Origin: Kiritimatiellia bacterium
GTDB taxonomy: Bacteria; Verrucomicrobiota; Kiritimatiellia; SLAD01
DNA: 6,007 nucleotides
Assembly: GCA_007134175.1 (NCBI GenBank)
Contig: SLLF01000125.1
Span: forward strand, 1-6,007
Reading direction: 5' to 3'
The notes below the pieces were generated by a model. That model worked only from the letters and a program-made list of their open reading frames with translations. It had not been told where the DNA came from and ran no database searches. Each line of letters begins with the position of its first letter. Position 1 is the first letter of the stretch. A program made the position numbers and the translations under genes. Shown here in pieces: positions 4,788-6,007 of the stretch.

Positions 4788-6007
4788 ATGTCCAAAAACC
4801 TCTATATCTGCGCCAGTGAGCCACGTAGCGGAAAATCCGCAGTGGCATTGGGCATGATGGAGGCGTTGCTCAAGAACATACCGAAAGTCGGTTTTTTCCG
4901 GCCCATCATTAGCACGCCGCGCACGGCCGGCCAGCAGGATAACGACCTGGAGCTGATCCGGTCGTACTTCCACTTGGACCAGGCGTATGCGGCGATGTAC
5001 GCCTATACGCTGGAGGAAGCGGCCGAGCTGATCACGCGCGGGCGCAAGACGGAGTTGATGGAAGGGATCCTGGCCAAATACAGCCAGATCGAGGAAACGC
5101 ACGGGTTCGTCCTGTGCGAAGGCACCGACTTCGACACCCTCTCGGCCTCGGTCGAGTTCGACCTCAATGCCGACATCGCGATCAACCTGAACTGTCCCAT
5201 TCTCATGGTGGCTAACGGCTCGGATACGGAGGACGGTGAGGCGCATTACCGCAACGCCGTGATGGCCGTGGACGATTTCAGCGCCATGGGCTGCCATATC
5301 CTGGCGACGATTGTGGTCGGGGTTAATGAAGGGGCGCCCAATCGGCTGGTGCAGCGGTTGTCACAGGAGAGCAACAACAAGGCCGGAATTGTGTTCGCTA
5401 TACCTTACGAACCCTTCCTTAGCGGGCCGACCGTCAAGGAAGTGGCCGACATCCTGCACGCGCGGGTGCTCTACGGGGAGGACCATCTGGACCGGATCGT
5501 TCTGCACAAGACGGTCGCGGCCATGCAGATCGGCAATTTCCTGATGCGGATCCATCATCGGGAGAGTGCCTTGATCATTACGCCCGGCGACCGTTCGGAT
5601 ATTGTGCTGGGTGCCCTGGCGGCCGCCTCTTCCCAATCCTTTGCCGGAGTGGCCGGTCTGGTCTTGACGGGCGGGCTCTTGCCGGACAAGGCGATGCGCG
5701 CCCTGCTGGACGGGTTGAAGTTGACCGTGCCGGTGCTGAGTGTCAGTAAAAACACCTTTGAGACCACCTGCAAAATCAACGAGATCCATTCACGCATTTC
5801 CGCTCACGACACCCGTAAAATTTCCACCGCGCTCAACCTTTTCCAGACCCATGTCGACGCGGACGGGCTCTTGGACCGGATATCCGCTGAACGGTCGGCG
5901 ATTATGACGCCCCAGATGTTCGAATTCCGCATGTTGCAGCGCGCACGGGCCAACAAGCGGCATATCGTGTTGCCGGAAGGGAGCGATGAACGCATTCTGC
6001 GCGCGGC
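4788..6007 (+). CDS. pta: Phosphate acetyltransferase, long three-domain type (3' end outside window)
   Basis: The gene starts at ATG 4788 and is still open at the window edge, giving 406 complete codons of a protein usually about 700 residues long. Pta interconverts acetyl-CoA plus phosphate and acetyl-phosphate plus CoA, normally paired with acetate kinase. Residues 1 to about 205 form the BioD/CobQ-like P-loop domain: ASEPRSGKS (9-17) has the spacing of the BioD nucleotide loop, followed by FFRPI and VLCEGTD (108-114). Residues from about 214 (PTVKEVADIL) to about 330 form the DRTGG domain, including the stretches GDRSDIVLGA and GLVLTGG. From about residue 378 the catalytic PTA_PTB domain begins (FEFRMLQRARANKRHIVLPEG), and the window ends there, before the CoA-binding and catalytic residues. 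The P-loop keeps GKS, unlike E. coli Pta, where this loop is degenerate. A weak Shine-Dalgarno-like GAGTGGGG lies at 4772-4779. An acetate kinase gene may follow, but this is not visible. Confidence 0.95.
   Translation, partial: MSKNLYICASEPRSGKSAVALGMMEALLKNIPKVGFFRPIISTPRTAGQQDNDLELIRSYFHLDQAYAAMYAYTLEEAAELITRGRKTELMEGILAKYSQIEETHGFVLCEGTDFDTLSASVEFDLNADIAINLNCPILMVANGSDTEDGEAHYRNAVMAVDDFSAMGCHILATIVVGVNEGAPNRLVQRLSQESNNKAGIVFAIPYEPFLSGPTVKEVADILHARVLYGEDHLDRIVLHKTVAAMQIGNFLMRIHHRESALIITPGDRSDIVLGALAAASSQSFAGVAGLVLTGGLLPDKAMRALLDGLKLTVPVLSVSKNTFETTCKINEIHSRISAHDTRKISTALNLFQTHVDADGLLDRISAERSAIMTPQMFEFRMLQRARANKRHIVLPEGSDERILRA

Noticed and set aside
4764..5297. A 177-codon minus-strand frame opposite pta
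   Set aside because: The plus-strand frame is unmistakably Pta across this region. The antisense frame has no recognisable domain.

Overview
The window is GC-rich and densely coding, with short intergenic gaps and no mobile element, RNA gene or CRISPR array that I can see. The gene families point to a proteobacterium, most likely a gammaproteobacterium: a TesA-type SGNH esterase, a YfcH-type SDR protein, and a long three-domain phosphate acetyltransferase. I cannot name a genus.

Layout. Bases 1-486 (+) hold the 3' part of a TesA-like arylesterase/lysophospholipase gene whose beginning lies outside the window. Bases 537-1811 (+) encode an exported, probably lipid-anchored, charged and Trp/Gly-rich protein of no recognisable family. 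One base later, 1813-2934 (+) encodes a divergent DUF1343/NamZ-type (GH171) protein without a signal peptide. Its 3' end overlaps by 12 bp the convergent gene at 2923-3816 (-), a YfcH/TIGR01777 nucleotide-sugar-epimerase-like SDR protein. A 96-bp divergent intergenic region (3817-3912) separates that gene from a plant-type ferredoxin-NADP reductase (3913-4773, +). After 14 bp comes pta (4788 to the window end, +), which is cut off just inside its catalytic domain.

How the genes may work together. The left three genes share a strand and are tightly packed, and two of them suggest an envelope theme (a usually periplasmic esterase and an exported protein). The third belongs to a peptidoglycan-recycling family. 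The right-hand pair looks like a two-gene or longer operon joining ferredoxin/NADP(H) electron exchange to acetyl-CoA/acetyl-phosphate interconversion. This would fit cells that oxidise pyruvate with a ferredoxin-linked enzyme, but that link is an inference.

The least explained items are the orphan exported protein, the altered NamZ-like protein beside it, and the fpr-pta pairing. I saw no convincing evidence of a wholly new system.
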